A program made the translations under genes and the position numbers. The notes under the pieces were generated by a model. The model ran no database searches. It had not been told where the DNA came from and saw only the letters and a list, made by a program, of their open reading frames with translations. Positions 1-8,717 of a stretch of DNA of 64,000 nucleotides are shown one piece after another. This DNA comes from CAVWSM01 sp963798505 (GTDB taxonomy: Bacteria > Actinomycetota > Actinomycetes > Jiangellales > Jiangellaceae): assembly GCA_963798505.1 (NCBI GenBank), contig CAWCTX010000005.1, forward strand, positions 496,001 through 560,000, read 5' to 3'. Numbering within the stretch: position 1 is the first letter of the stretch; each line of letters opens with the position of its first letter.

Positions 1-1477
1 CCGCGAGGCGCCCGTGCCGGACGACGTGCACCTCCCACCCGCCCTCCGGCCGGCGCGCGGCGGCCACGAGCTCGGACACCCGAGCCAGCGCACCCACCCG
101 CTGAACGCGGTCGGCGGCGCGGAGAAACGCTGCGAGCCGGTCGCGATGCAGCGCCGCATCCTCGAAGCGCTCACCATCGGCGAGCCGCCTGATGCGGTCG
201 AGCAGACGGCTGACGAGGGGCCGCGAGTCGGAGGTCAGCGCAGTGCGAGCGGCGTCGGCGACGCGGGCATAGTCGTCGACCGACTGCGCCCCGGTGCACG
301 GGGCCCCGCAGCGACCGAGCTCGGCGAGCACGCAGGCGCTGCCGTGCGAGGCCGCGGTCAGCCGCGTGGTGCACTGGCGCAGGGGCAGCGCCTCGTGCAC
401 GGCGGTCATGGCGGCCCCGGCGACCCGCCGCGACCCGAACGGCCCGAGATAGGTGGCCGCGTCGTCGCGCACCTCACGCACGAGCGACAGCCGCGGGAAC
501 GGCTCGTCGGTGAGCTTGACCCACATGGCGCGCTCGGGGAACCGGGACCGCCGGTTGTAGCGCGGCTTCTGGTCGGCGATCATGCGCAGCTCGCGGACCT
601 CGGCCTCCAGCGGGGTGGCGCAGACAATGCCGACCACCTCGGTCGCGAGGCCGACCATCTCCGTCATGCGCGTGCGAGTCTCGGACGCCGTGAAGTAGGT
701 GCGCACCCGGGTGCGGATGTCGCGGCTCTTGCCCACATAGAGCGCATGGCGCTCGGCGTCGCGGAACACGTAGACACCGGGGGAGTGCGGCAGTCCCTCG
801 GCCAGGTGTCGCTTGCGCCGCTGCGCCGGAGTGACGGTGCTCTGCCACAGCTTGAGCTCGTCGAGCGTGTGGACGCCCTGGTTGCCCAGTCGCTCGATGA
901 GCCCATGGAGAACGTCGACGGTGGCCTGCGCGTCGGTGAGCGCCCGGTGGTTGGGGGTGACCCGTGCGTGGAACACCCGGGCGAGGGTCGACAGCTTGCA
1001 GTTGGGAGCCTCGTCGCGCAGCAGCACCCGCCGCGCCAGCCGCGCGGTGTCGACCACGTCGAACCCGGGCCAGTCGTGCTCGGTCGCGACTGCCGCGGCC
1101 CGCAGGAACCCGACGTCGAACGGCGCGTTGTGCGCGACGAGCACGCTGCCCTTGGCGAACTCCAGGAACGCCGGCAGCACCGACTCGATGCCCGGCGCAG
1201 TCGCCACCATGGCGTCGGTGATGCCGGTGAGGATCGCGATGAACGGCGGGATGGGCTCGCCCGGGCGGACCAGCGTCTGGAACTCGCCCAGCACCTCGCC
1301 GCCGCGGATCTTGACCGCCCCGACCTCGGTGATGCCCGCCCCAGCCGCAGGCGACCCTCCGGTCGTCTCGAGGTCGACGACGACGAACGTGGTCGCGGCC
1401 AAGGGGCGGCCGAGCTCGTCGAACGTGCCCTGCCGGAACGTGCCCTGCGCGCCGGGAGAGTCGAGGACGATGCTCAT
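1..1477 (-). CDS. DEDDh exonuclease with UvrC-like GIY-YIG domain (C-terminus cut by window edge)
   Basis: Reading the minus strand from ATG at 1477, the frame stays open to the window edge, giving at least 492 residues. The N-terminus carries a DnaQ-type DEDDh 3'-5' exonuclease domain: motif I FVVVDLETTG has D35 and E37, followed by an HNAPFD motif and a late HxxxTDA motif. After about residue 230 comes a GIY-YIG nuclease core (PGVYVF then LYVGKS), as in the N-terminus of UvrC and Cho. This fusion is a recognised actinobacterial family of presumed DNA-repair nucleases (Rv2191-like); its role in this organism is inferred. It is divergent from the NYN gene, with about 72 bp between the starts. 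The long plus-strand frame lying over it is a shadow. Confidence 0.88.
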   Translation of the reverse strand, partial: MSIVLDSPGAQGTFRQGTFDELGRPLAATTFVVVDLETTGGSPAAGAGITEVGAVKIRGGEVLGEFQTLVRPGEPIPPFIAILTGITDAMVATAPGIESVLPAFLEFAKGSVLVAHNAPFDVGFLRAAAVATEHDWPGFDVVDTARLARRVLLRDEAPNCKLSTLARVFHARVTPNHRALTDAQATVDVLHGLIERLGNQGVHTLDELKLWQSTVTPAQRRKRHLAEGLPHSPGVYVFRDAERHALYVGKSRDIRTRVRTYFTASETRTRMTEMVGLATEVVGIVCATPLEAEVRELRMIADQKPRYNRRSRFPERAMWVKLTDEPFPRLSLVREVRDDAATYLGPFGSRRVAGAAMTAVHEALPLRQCTTRLTAASHGSACVLAELGRCGAPCTGAQSVDDYARVADAARTALTSDSRPLVSRLLDRIRRLADGERFEDAALHRDRLAAFLRAADRVQRVGALARVSELVAAARRPEGGWEVHVVRHGRLA

Positions 1478-1537
1478 GGAACGGACGGTAGGCCGGGGGG
1501 CGGACAGAACTCGGGCGCCGCGCCGCCCTGGGGGACC

Positions 1538-1543
1538 TACCCT
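1538..1543 (+). promoter_or_regulatory. Leaderless-type -10 element of the NYN gene
   Basis: TACCCT sits 6 nt before the GTG at 1550, which places the transcription start at or next to the start codon. No Shine-Dalgarno sequence lies between. The same arrangement recurs at several other genes in the window. Confidence 0.5.
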
Positions 1544-1549
1544 GGGCCA

Positions 1550-2860
1550 GTGAGCGACGAGGCCTTCGACGGCGCGCTCCCGGAGGCCGTACGGCTGCGA
1601 GTCATCGGGCTTGCCGCCGAGGTCCTGGGAGCCATGCCGGCTGCCCAGGTGCCCGCTGCCCTGCGGCGCGTCGCTCAGTTCACCCCGGCCCGGCGGGCGC
1701 GAACGGGCTCGACCCAGATCGCCGCCGCCCTCGCGCAGGACCCGGTGTTCCGCCGCGCGGTCGGTGAGCGCGCCGCCAAGGACGCCCCTGAGCTGAGCGA
1801 GAGCCTGGCCGCGGGGACCGTACCTGCGGTTGCCGACCCGGTGGATGTCGCGGTGCTTGCCTACCTCGCGCGGCCACCCAAGTGGGAGTCGTACGTCGAC
1901 TCGGCACGGGCCGAGCTGGCCGCGGCGGCGGAGCGCGCCGAGGCGGCGCGCGAGTCGCACGACGTTGCCCGCCTGCGAGCCCAGCTCGACGAGGCCCGTC
2001 AAGATCAGCGGGCCGACCGCGAGCGCTTCAAGGGCGAGATCGACCGCCTCAAGGAGGAGAACGCCGGGCTCCGTCGCCGGCTTGCCGACGCGCGCAACCG
2101 GGCACACCACGCCGACCAGGCAGCAGCCGCGGCGGACGGCGCCGTAGCAGCCGTTCGCAGCCGGGCCGACGCCGACCGCTCCGCCTTCGAGGCGGAGATC
2201 CGGCGCCTGCGCGCGCGCCTGGCCGAAGCCGAAGCCGCGGCCGAGGGCAACCGGCGCGCGGGCCGCGAGGGTCGCAGCCTCGACGAGATCCGCACCCGGC
2301 TGCTGATCGACACTTTGACCGAGGCCGCCGCCGGGCTGCGTCGCGAGCTCGCCCTCCCACCCGGAGACGCGCGGCCGGCGGACAGCGCCGGCGGGCGAGA
2401 GCCCGGTGCGGCCGGTGCCGACACCGCGGCCCGCGCCCAGGCGGCCGACGACCCGGCGATGCTCGAGGCGCTGCTGGCGCTCCCGCGCTGCCATCTCGTG
2501 GTCGACGGCTACAACGTCACCAAGCTCGCCTGGCCCGCGCTCACCCTGGAGGCACAGCGGGGCCGGCTGGTCACGGCGCTGGCGCCGGTCGGCGGTCGGA
2601 CCGGCGCGGAGATCACGGTCGTGTTCGACGGGGCTGACCTCCGGGTGGTGCCGGTTGTGCCGACGCCACGCGCCGTCCGTGTGCGGTTCAGCGAGCCGCA
2701 GATGTCGGCCGACGAGCTGATCCGTCGACTGGTGAGAGCCGAGCCCGAGGGCCGGCCGGTCGTCGTCATCTCCTCGGACAGGGAGGTCGCCGACGGGGTG
2801 CGTCGGCCCGGCGTTCGAGCGTTGCCGGCCGAGGCGCTTGTCCGGTTGCTGACCCGCTGA
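1550..2860 (+). CDS. NYN (YacP-like) domain RNA-binding/nuclease-like protein
   Basis: 436 residues from GTG 1550; this frame is open further upstream, but that part lies antisense to the exonuclease gene and is not coding. The N-terminal third is an alpha-helical region. Residues about 130-260 are a long charged Ala/Arg/Glu coiled coil. The C-terminal 150 residues form the NYN/PIN-like domain, beginning HLVVDGYNVTKLAWP and followed by the acidic strand VVFDGAD and VVISSDREVADGV. These carry the conserved Asp residues of the YacP/NYN fold. Proteins of this layout are widespread in actinobacteria and are thought to bind or cleave RNA; the substrate is unknown. Confidence 0.85.
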   Translation: MSDEAFDGALPEAVRLRVIGLAAEVLGAMPAAQVPAALRRVAQFTPARRARTGSTQIAAALAQDPVFRRAVGERAAKDAPELSESLAAGTVPAVADPVDVAVLAYLARPPKWESYVDSARAELAAAAERAEAARESHDVARLRAQLDEARQDQRADRERFKGEIDRLKEENAGLRRRLADARNRAHHADQAAAAADGAVAAVRSRADADRSAFEAEIRRLRARLAEAEAAAEGNRRAGREGRSLDEIRTRLLIDTLTEAAAGLRRELALPPGDARPADSAGGREPGAAGADTAARAQAADDPAMLEALLALPRCHLVVDGYNVTKLAWPALTLEAQRGRLVTALAPVGGRTGAEITVVFDGADLRVVPVVPTPRAVRVRFSEPQMSADELIRRLVRAEPEGRPVVVISSDREVADGVRRPGVRALPAEALVRLLTR

Positions 2861-2990
2861 GCCAGTCTGGCACCGCGCCGCGCCCAAGGAGTTCTGTCCG
2901 GGGGTGTGCCTAGCGTCGGCCACGACCGGGCGACGGGTCACAGGCACCAGGCCGGGGTGACGCTCGCCGCTCCTGGGAGGAGGCTCAGCC

Positions 2991-3206
2991 ATGCTCGTCG
3001 ACTGCGATCGCTGTGACGTGCGCGGTGCCGCCTGCGGTGACTGCGTCGTGACGGTCCTGCTCGGCCCGCCACCGGGATTGTTCGAGATCGACTCCGCCGA
3101 GCAGACGGCGCTGGCGGTTCTGGCCGACGCGGGTCTGGTCCCGCCGCTGCGGCTGGTGCCGACGGAGACGGACGGGGAGAAGGGATCAGCGGCGGCGACG
3201 GGTTGA
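2991..3206 (+). CDS. Small double-CxxC protein
   Basis: 71 residues from ATG, with a strong GGGAGGAGG ribosome site 6-10 nt upstream. The N-terminus has two Cys pairs, CDRC and CGDC (CxxC-x6-CxxC), which suggests a small zinc or metal knuckle. The rest is a short hydrophobic and acidic stretch (FEIDSAEQTALAVLADAG) with a disordered tail. I know no function. Similar tiny proteins occur directly upstream of NlpC/P60 genes in actinobacteria, and here the riboswitch and hydrolase follow within 300 bp, so a link to wall hydrolysis is possible but unproven. Confidence 0.7.
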   Translation: MLVDCDRCDVRGAACGDCVVTVLLGPPPGLFEIDSAEQTALAVLADAGLVPPLRLVPTETDGEKGSAAATG

Positions 3207-3245
3207 GATTGTCCTCACCGTTTGTGGCTTTTTCGGCGGGGGGAA

Positions 3246-3275
3246 TTGCCACTTTCGTGCGGAGGTGGCTAGGGT
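3246..3275 (+). promoter_or_regulatory. Putative promoter of the riboswitch-NlpC transcript
   Basis: A TTGCCA -35-like hexamer (3246-3251) and TAGGGT -10 (3270-3275) are 18 bp apart. The predicted start near 3282 falls at the 5' edge of the riboswitch. Confidence 0.45.
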
Positions 3276-3280
3276 CGTCA

Positions 3281-3450
3281 CCCGAGTCTGCCTCCGAAGT
3301 CGACTGAAGGGTCGACGGCAGAGTCCCGCCGAATCCGGCTCCGGCCGGAACCGGGGACCCACGTCCCCAGGGGTGAATCGGCCGCGACACTACGTGCGGC
3401 CGTAGGGCACCTTCCCGCCCGAACCCGTCAGCTCACCCGGTAGGCGGCAC
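3281..3450 (+). ncRNA. ydaO-yuaA (c-di-AMP) riboswitch
   Basis: The leader holds the conserved blocks of the ydaO aptamer in order: GTCCCGCCGAATCC, then a GGAACCGGGGACCCAC block, AGGGGTGAAT, CGTAGGGCACCTTCCCG and GAACCCGTCAGCTCACC followed by GGTAGGCGG. These match the family consensus (the CCGAATCC, GGGGTGAA and AACCCGTCAGCT blocks) from memory; no covariance model was run. The family senses c-di-AMP and in actinobacteria commonly precedes cell-wall hydrolase genes (rpf, NlpC/P60), where high c-di-AMP lowers expression. The aptamer ends about 20 nt before the GTG of the hydrolase, with a GGAAGGAAGGA ribosome site between. Confidence 0.88.
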
Positions 3451-3471
3451 GGAAGGAAGGAACTGCGACTC

Positions 3472-4497
3472 GTGCCGACCGGCCGACGCACGTCACCCGC
3501 ACGACTCACCCTTGCCCTAGCCAGCGCCGCCGTGATAGCCCTCGTGGTCCCGGGCGCCGTCACCGCCCAGCCCCGGCCCTCGCTGGCGGAGGTCCAGCAG
3601 CAGGTCGACGACCTGGAGCATCAGGCCGAGCAGGCCGCCGAGCGCTACAACGCGGCCGAGGACCAGCTGGCGGAGGTGCAGCGTCGACTCGACACCGCGC
3701 AGGCCGACGTGGCCCGCCAGGAGGCCAAGGTCCAGGAGCTCACCAAGAGCATGGGCGGCTTCGCGGCGGCGAGCTATCGCACCGGCATCATCGACCCGAC
3801 GATGCAGCTGTTCCTGGCTGAGAAGCCCGACGACTTCATCGCCCAGGCGTCGGTGATCGACGCCTACGCCTCCTCACAGGTGGGCGCCCTGCGCGGCGTG
3901 GCGGTCGAGCGGCAGAAGCTCGACGAGCAGCGTGCGGAGGCCGACGAGGAGCGCAACCGACTGTCGGCCGTCGAGCAGCAGCTGGCCGACGAGAAGAAGG
4001 CGATCGACGACAAGGTCGCCAAGGCTGAGCGGCTGCTCAGCACCCTGCGGGCCGAGGAGCGTGCCGCGCTCGAGCGGCAGCGGGCGGCCGACACGACGTC
4101 GCGAGGCACCACCCGGGAGGCCGCTGCTGCCGTGGCCGTGCCGGCGTCCGGCCGGGCCGCGGCCGCCGTTCAGTACGCGATGAACCAGCTCGGAGACCGA
4201 TATGTCTACGGCGCCGAGGGCCCCGACGCGTTCGACTGCTCGGGTCTGACGATGATGGCGTGGCGGGCCGCCGGGGTCTCGATCCCGCGCAGCTCGCGCG
4301 ACCAGATCAACGCCGGCGTCCGCGTCTCCAAGAGCGAGCTGCTGCCCGGTGACCTGGTCTTCTTCTACAGCCCGATCAGTCACGTCGGCATCTACATCGG
4401 CAACGGCAACATCATCGACGCGTCGCGTCCGGGCAAGCCGATCAGCGTGCGCTCGATGGAGATGATGCCCTACAGCGGAGCCTCCCGACCGGGCTAG
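3472..4497 (+). CDS. Secreted NlpC/P60 peptidoglycan endopeptidase (RipA-like)
   Basis: 341 residues from GTG 3472. A signal peptide (basic start, hydrophobic TLALASAAVIALVVPGA, cleavage near AQA/AQP) is followed by a long coiled coil (about residues 35-215) and a C-terminal NlpC/P60 domain. The catalytic Cys is C256 in FDCSG, His is H304 in SHVGIYIG, and D316 occupies the third, polar position (Glu in RipA). The family cleaves the D-Glu/m-DAP stem-peptide bond during separation and growth, and the coiled coil usually restrains or localises it. Expression is probably controlled by the c-di-AMP riboswitch in its leader. Confidence 0.93.
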   Translation: MPTGRRTSPARLTLALASAAVIALVVPGAVTAQPRPSLAEVQQQVDDLEHQAEQAAERYNAAEDQLAEVQRRLDTAQADVARQEAKVQELTKSMGGFAAASYRTGIIDPTMQLFLAEKPDDFIAQASVIDAYASSQVGALRGVAVERQKLDEQRAEADEERNRLSAVEQQLADEKKAIDDKVAKAERLLSTLRAEERAALERQRAADTTSRGTTREAAAAVAVPASGRAAAAVQYAMNQLGDRYVYGAEGPDAFDCSGLTMMAWRAAGVSIPRSSRDQINAGVRVSKSELLPGDLVFFYSPISHVGIYIGNGNIIDASRPGKPISVRSMEMMPYSGASRPG

Positions 4498-4501
4498 GAC
4501 C

Positions 4502-4507
4502 TACGAT
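4502..4507 (+). promoter_or_regulatory. Leaderless-type -10 of the HEAVH metallopeptidase gene
   Basis: TACGAT lies 7 nt before GTG 4515, directly after the stop of the NlpC gene, so the downstream gene probably has its own leaderless start. Confidence 0.4.
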
Positions 4508-4514
4508 CGACCAC

Positions 4515-5697
4515 GTGCTGACGAGGAGGGCTGCCCACGGGGCGGCCCTCCTCGCCGTGGTGGTGGCGGGCGTCGCGGTGACGGTCGCCGTGGCCACGCC
4601 CGACCCACCGGTCGAGACACGCCCGGCCGCCATGGCTGCCGCCGCAGCCGATGCTCCGATCGACGAGTTGCTCGCCGCCCGCTCGGCAGCCCTGGCGACC
4701 GGCGACCAGGCCGCCTGGCTGGCCCCGATCGATCCGGCCGCGGTGGCCCTGCGGGCAGAGCAGCAGGCGCTGTTCGCCCGGCTGCGGGCACTGCCGTTGC
4801 AGACCTGGACGTACGCCCGCTCCGGCGACCGCTGGGTGGTCCGCTACCAGCTCACCGGCGACGAGCAGCCCAGCGAGGTCCCAGTCACGCCGCACGCCCG
4901 CCGCGGAGACGACGGCTGGCGGCTGACGGCGCTCGACCAACAAGCCACGGCGCTGTGGGACCTCGACGGTCTTCGCGTCGTCGAAGGCGAGCGCAGCCTG
5001 GTGCTCGGTGCGGCTGACCTCGACGGCCTGCGCGCCTGGGCCGCGGCGGCCGACGAGGCCGTGACGGCCGTCGACACGGCGTGGGGGACGGACTGGGCTC
5101 GGCGGCTTGTCCTCGTGCTGCCCGAGCAGTGGAGCGAGGTCGCTGGGCTGCTCGACGGTCGCGGCTACCCGGGGTACGCCGCGCTCGCGACCAGCATCGA
5201 CCCGACGGGTCGCGCGGCGGGGCAGCGCATCCTGATCAACCAGGTCGAGGTCGCGGGGCTCAGCGACCGCTCCCGCCGGGCGCTGGTCACTCATGAGGCC
5301 GTCCACGTGGCCACGGCCGGTCTGGCCGGCGTGCCGCTGTGGCTGTCCGAGGGCCTCGCCGACTTCGTCGCATTCAGTGCCAACAATGTGGCGGCGGATG
5401 AGACAGTCCCCGTTCTTGCTTCGCGCGGCGCGCGCCGGTGACGTTCCCGCCGCGCTGCCGGGTGACGACCGGTTTGCCGCGGGTGGGCAGGCGGCGGAGG
5501 CCGCGTACGAGGGGGCGCAGCTGGCCGTACGGATCCTCGCCGAGCAAGACGGTCAGGAAGCCCTCGTCCACGCGATCCGCGAGATCGCGGCACACCCCGC
5601 GGCGCTCGACCAGGTGCTCCGCGATCGGCTCGGCACCGATCTCGCCGAGCTGACCGCGGCGTGGCAGCAGCGCATCCGGGACCTCGCCGATGCGTGA
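4515..5697 (+). CDS. Membrane-anchored/secreted zincin-type metallopeptidase, frameshifted as assembled
   Basis: The first frame from GTG 4515 has an N-terminal hydrophobic signal or anchor, a SnoaL/NTF2-like middle and a zinc motif HEAVH at residues 260-264, followed by WLSEGLADF, the third-ligand Glu region of gluzincins. It stops at 5441. The remaining C-terminal part (LLRAARAGDVPAALPGDD onward, to RIRDLADA) is in the next frame and ends at 5697. The span is 1183 nt, one more than a multiple of three. Dropping one C from the CCCC run at 5408-5411 fuses both parts into a normal 394-codon gene. Its stop overlaps the start of the M48 gene. Substrate unknown. Confidence 0.75.
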
Positions 5698-6979
5698 GCC
5701 CCGCATGGCGGCGCTGGTCGCCGCTGCCGTCCTTGCGGTCGCTTTCATCGTTGTCGTGGTGGCCACGACGCCATGGCGCGGCGGTGGCGACGTGCCTCCG
5801 GACTGGACCCGAGACTTTTCCGCGGCCGAGCACGACCGCTCGGAGGCCTACCTGGCCGCCGTGCGCCTGCCGTCGTACCTGTCCCTCGCGCTCTCCCTCG
5901 TCCTGGGGCTGGTCCTGGCCCTGACGCCGTGGGGTGCGCGGCTGGTCGGGTGGGCCGGCCGGCTCGCCGGCGGCGGGTGGGTGGCCACCGTGCTGCTGGG
6001 CGGCCTGGCGGTGCTGCTGGTCCTCCGGTTGGCCACCCTCGGGTTGTCGGCCTGGGCCGAGTCCGTGCGGAGGTCGTACGGCATCTCCACCCGCACCTGG
6101 CTCGGCTGGCTGGCCGACGTCGGACGATCTTTCGCGGTCTCGGCAGTGCTGACGCTGATCGTCCTGCTGGTCCTGTTCACGCTCATCCGGCGATTCGAGG
6201 CCTGGTGGTGGGTGTCGGGTGCGGTCGCGGGCGCGGTGCTGGTCGTGGTGGTCTCGTTCCTCTACCCCCTGGTCGTGGAGCCGGTCTTCAACAAGTTCAC
6301 GCCGTTGCCGGAGGGGGAGCTGCGCAGCGCTTTGCTCGACATGGCCGAGCGGGACGGCGTGCCGGTGCAGGACGTGCTGGTGGCGGATGCATCGCGACGT
6401 ACGAGCACGCTCAATGCGTACGTGTCCGGCTTCGGCGCGACGCGGCGCATCGTCGTCTACGACAACCTGCTCGAGCAGGACTCGCCCGAGGAGGTCGAGC
6501 TCGTGGTCGCGCACGAGCTTGGGCACGTCAAGAATCAGGACGTCCGGTGGGGCACGCTGGTCGGCGCGCTCGGCATGGCTGCCGCCGTGTGCTTCCTTGG
6601 CTGGTTGCTCGGATCGCGCGGCCTGCTGAGCCGCGCGGGCGTCGACCGGCTGGCCGACCCGCGATCGTTGGCACTCATCCTGGGTGTCGTCGCGGTCCTC
6701 ATGACGGTGACAGGCCCGTTGCAGAACTTGGTCTCGCGGCAGATCGAGGCGCGCGCGGACCAGCACGCTCTCGACCTCACCGAGGACCCCGAGACGTTCA
6801 CCAGGATGCAGCGGTCCCTTGCCACGGCAAGCCTGTCGGACCTCGATCCCAACCCGGTGGTGTACGCCCTGTTCGCCAGCCACCCAAGCGCCCCGGAGCG
6901 GATCGCGATGGCGCGTGACTGGGCGAACGAGCACGGGGTGCCCGAACCGCCCGACCTGGTGCCTGTGGAACGCCCATGA
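5690..6979 (+). CDS. M48 family CAAX-protease-like membrane metallopeptidase
   Basis: 429 residues, starting at an ATG that overlaps the previous stop by 8 bp. Several membrane segments (about residues 8-27, 60-80, 95-120, 150-172 and 178-200) precede the zinc site HELGH at residues 275-279 (VVAHELGHVKNQD). The third ligand E353 in EARADQHAL follows two further membrane helices. This is the Ste24/CAAX prenyl protease 1 layout. Bacterial members do not process CAAX proteins; they are thought to act in membrane-protein or envelope quality control. Co-transcription with the upstream metallopeptidase is likely. Confidence 0.92.
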   Translation: MREPRMAALVAAAVLAVAFIVVVVATTPWRGGGDVPPDWTRDFSAAEHDRSEAYLAAVRLPSYLSLALSLVLGLVLALTPWGARLVGWAGRLAGGGWVATVLLGGLAVLLVLRLATLGLSAWAESVRRSYGISTRTWLGWLADVGRSFAVSAVLTLIVLLVLFTLIRRFEAWWWVSGAVAGAVLVVVVSFLYPLVVEPVFNKFTPLPEGELRSALLDMAERDGVPVQDVLVADASRRTSTLNAYVSGFGATRRIVVYDNLLEQDSPEEVELVVAHELGHVKNQDVRWGTLVGALGMAAAVCFLGWLLGSRGLLSRAGVDRLADPRSLALILGVVAVLMTVTGPLQNLVSRQIEARADQHALDLTEDPETFTRMQRSLATASLSDLDPNPVVYALFASHPSAPERIAMARDWANEHGVPEPPDLVPVERP

Positions 6980-6995
6980 ATGAAAGGCTCGTCGG

Positions 6996-8141
6996 ATGAC
7001 GCGCACGCTGGTCGTCACCAACGACTTTCCGCCTCGGCACGGCGGCATCGAGACCTTCGTCGAGGCACTGTGCCGCGGTCTCGATCCGGCGCGCGTCGTC
7101 GTCTACACCTCGACCAAGCCGGGCTGGCGTGACTACGACCGCACGCTGCCGTTCCCGGTCGTCCGTGACCGGGCCGGCGTGCTGCTGCCGACGCCGCGCG
7201 TCGCGCGACGGGCGGAGGCGTTGCTGCGCGCCTATGGCTGCGACTCGGTGTTGTACGGCGCGTCGGCCCCGCTCGGGCTACTCGGTCGGCGGCTGCGAGC
7301 CGCGGGTGCTCGCCGCCAGGTCGCCATCACGCATGGACACGAGGTGTGGTGGGCGAAGGCACCCGGCGTCCGCGCCGCGATGCGGCGCATCGGTGACCGC
7401 ACAGACGTGATGACGTACGTGTCGGAGTGGTGCCGGGATCGGATCGCCCCCGCATTGTCATCGGCCGCGGCTGCCCGGATGCAGCGGCTCTCACCCGGGG
7501 TCGACGTCGAGCGGTTCCGGCCAGGCATCGGCGACGGGATGGTGCGGGAGCGGCACGGGATCTCCCCGGACGCGCCACTCGTCGTCTGCGTCGGCCGGCT
7601 GGTGCCACGCAAGGGCCAGGACACGCTGATTCGCACGATGCCGCTCGTGCTCGCCGAACTGCCGGAGGCGCGGCTGCTGCTGGTTGGCAAGGGGCCGTAC
7701 GGAGACGACCTGCGACGGCTGGCCGGATCGACGGGCGTGAGCGACGCCGTCGTCTTCGCCGGCGCGGTGCCCGGCGACGACCTGCCGGCCTACTTTGCGG
7801 CGGGCGATGTGTTCGCCATGCCTTGCCGGGCACGCCGCCGCGGGCTTGAGGTCGAGGCGTGGGGCATCGTGTTCCTCGAGGCGCAGGCGTGCGGAGTGCC
7901 GGTCGTGGTCGGCAACAGCGGGGGAGCACCCGAGTCGGTCCGCGACGGTGAGACCGGCGTTGTCGTCGACCCGGAGGATCCGGAGGCAATCGCGCGCAGC
8001 CTGGTCGAGCTGCTCAGCGACGACGCCCATCGGAAGTCGATGGGCGTCGCCGCGCGTGAGTGGGCTGAGCGGTGGACGTGGGAGTCAGCGGTGACCGACG
8101 CGCGCGATCCTGCTCGACCGCGAGCCGACTGCCTGACCTAG
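6996..8141 (+). CDS. GT4 glycosyltransferase, PimB-like mannosyltransferase
   Basis: 381 residues from ATG 6996. It has the GT-B architecture: N-terminal Rossmann domain starting TLVVTNDFPPRHGGIETFV, and a C-terminal donor domain with VVCVGRLVPRKGQDTLI, LLVGKGPYGDDLRRLA and the Glu motif EAWGIVFLEAQACGVPVV. These match the GDP-mannose dependent alpha-(1-6)-phosphatidylinositol monomannoside mannosyltransferase PimB' (Rv2188c), which adds the second mannose in PIM/LAM biosynthesis on the cytoplasmic membrane face; the acceptor here is inferred. The last 15 residues are atypical, and a +1 frame ending at 8136 also looks plausible, so the extreme C-terminus is uncertain. Its TAG stop shares a CTAG with the stop of the convergent pilin gene. 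Confidence 0.85.
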   Translation: MTRTLVVTNDFPPRHGGIETFVEALCRGLDPARVVVYTSTKPGWRDYDRTLPFPVVRDRAGVLLPTPRVARRAEALLRAYGCDSVLYGASAPLGLLGRRLRAAGARRQVAITHGHEVWWAKAPGVRAAMRRIGDRTDVMTYVSEWCRDRIAPALSSAAAARMQRLSPGVDVERFRPGIGDGMVRERHGISPDAPLVVCVGRLVPRKGQDTLIRTMPLVLAELPEARLLLVGKGPYGDDLRRLAGSTGVSDAVVFAGAVPGDDLPAYFAAGDVFAMPCRARRRGLEVEAWGIVFLEAQACGVPVVVGNSGGAPESVRDGETGVVVDPEDPEAIARSLVELLSDDAHRKSMGVAAREWAERWTWESAVTDARDPARPRADCLT

Positions 8142-8331
8142 CAATGTCGCGTCGCTGTCCTCGCGTCGAGGCAGTCGCTGGTGTCGTCGAAGAACCGGTA
8201 TTGGTGGTCGTGCCGATGGCGAAGACAACGGCGACGATGATGGCCGCGATTGCTGCGACGAGAAGGCCGTACTCGACTGCCGAGGCTCCGCGCTCGTCGT
8301 CGACGGGCTTGGTGATGTGCATGAACTTCAT
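8138..8331 (-). CDS. flp: Flp-type pilin 1 (frameshift near its C-terminus)
   Basis: The N-terminus reads DERGASAVEYGLLVAAIAA and is followed by IIVAVVFAIG, the classic Flp/Fap pilin signature with prepilin processing after Gly and Glu5 in the mature hydrophobic helix. As assembled, the frame then runs on for 105 codons across the end of the mannosyltransferase gene. Adding one base near 8193-8197 (aaccgg) gives the ending FFDDTSDCLDARTATRHC and a stop at 8138, making a 64-residue pilin of normal size whose tail resembles the FEDTC tail of pilin 2. Its ATG overlaps the stop of pilin 2 (ATGA). Confidence 0.85.
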
Positions 8332-8567
8332 GGGTTCCCCCTGGGAGTTAGGGCGTGCGTGTCGCAGGCATGATCTGTCGCGGCATCCGCGTCATCTGTT
8401 GCCGTGTTGATGTTGGTGCACGTGTCCTCGAAGGCGTCCTGAACGAAGTTGCCGATCGCGAAGACGACCGTGACCACGATGGCCGCGATCGCTGCCACGA
8501 GCAGTCCGTATTCGACCGCCGACGCTCCGTCATCTCGACGGGCGCGCAACTGCCGGATCCTCGTCAC
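8328..8567 (-). CDS. flp: Flp-type pilin 2
   Basis: 79 residues from GTG 8567, chosen because AAGGAG lies about 10 nt upstream; a longer frame with starts at 8600 and 8663 exists. The sequence ARRDDGASAVEYGLLVAAIA followed by AIVVTVVFAIGNFV carries the Flp prepilin motif: Gly before the cleavage site, Glu at +5, then a hydrophobic assembly helix. The tail is short and polar, with two Cys. It is the structural subunit of the adhesive Tad pilus encoded upstream, and sits at the 3' end of the operon beyond the two-component genes. Confidence 0.9.
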   Translation of the reverse strand: MTRIRQLRARRDDGASAVEYGLLVAAIAAIVVTVVFAIGNFVQDAFEDTCTNINTATDDADAATDHACDTHALTPRGNP

Positions 8568-8717
8568 GACCTCAGGACTCCTTCCAAGACAAGGGCGCAT
8601 GCTCCGCTTGTCGTAGCCAGCCTCCCTGGTCCTCCGCTCCGGATGTATCGGGCATCGGGGCACACCTGCCTCATCCGTTCGGACGATGCCCCCTCGTCCG
8701 AACGGCCCCCGCCACGG

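Noticed and set aside
14..1549. Long plus-strand open frame leading into the NYN gene
   Set aside because: It is antisense to a complete DEDDh/GIY-YIG coding frame whose motifs are clear on the minus strand; the low-complexity Arg/Gly/His product is typical of a shadow frame.
5385..5445. Programmed ribosomal frameshift in the metallopeptidase gene
   Set aside because: No slippery heptamer or downstream pseudoknot is evident, and many unrelated genes in the window show the same one-base breaks.
8090..8141. Frameshift at the very end of the PimB-like gene
   Set aside because: Both the assembled end and the alternative frame stop within 5 bp of each other, so there is no length evidence for an error.
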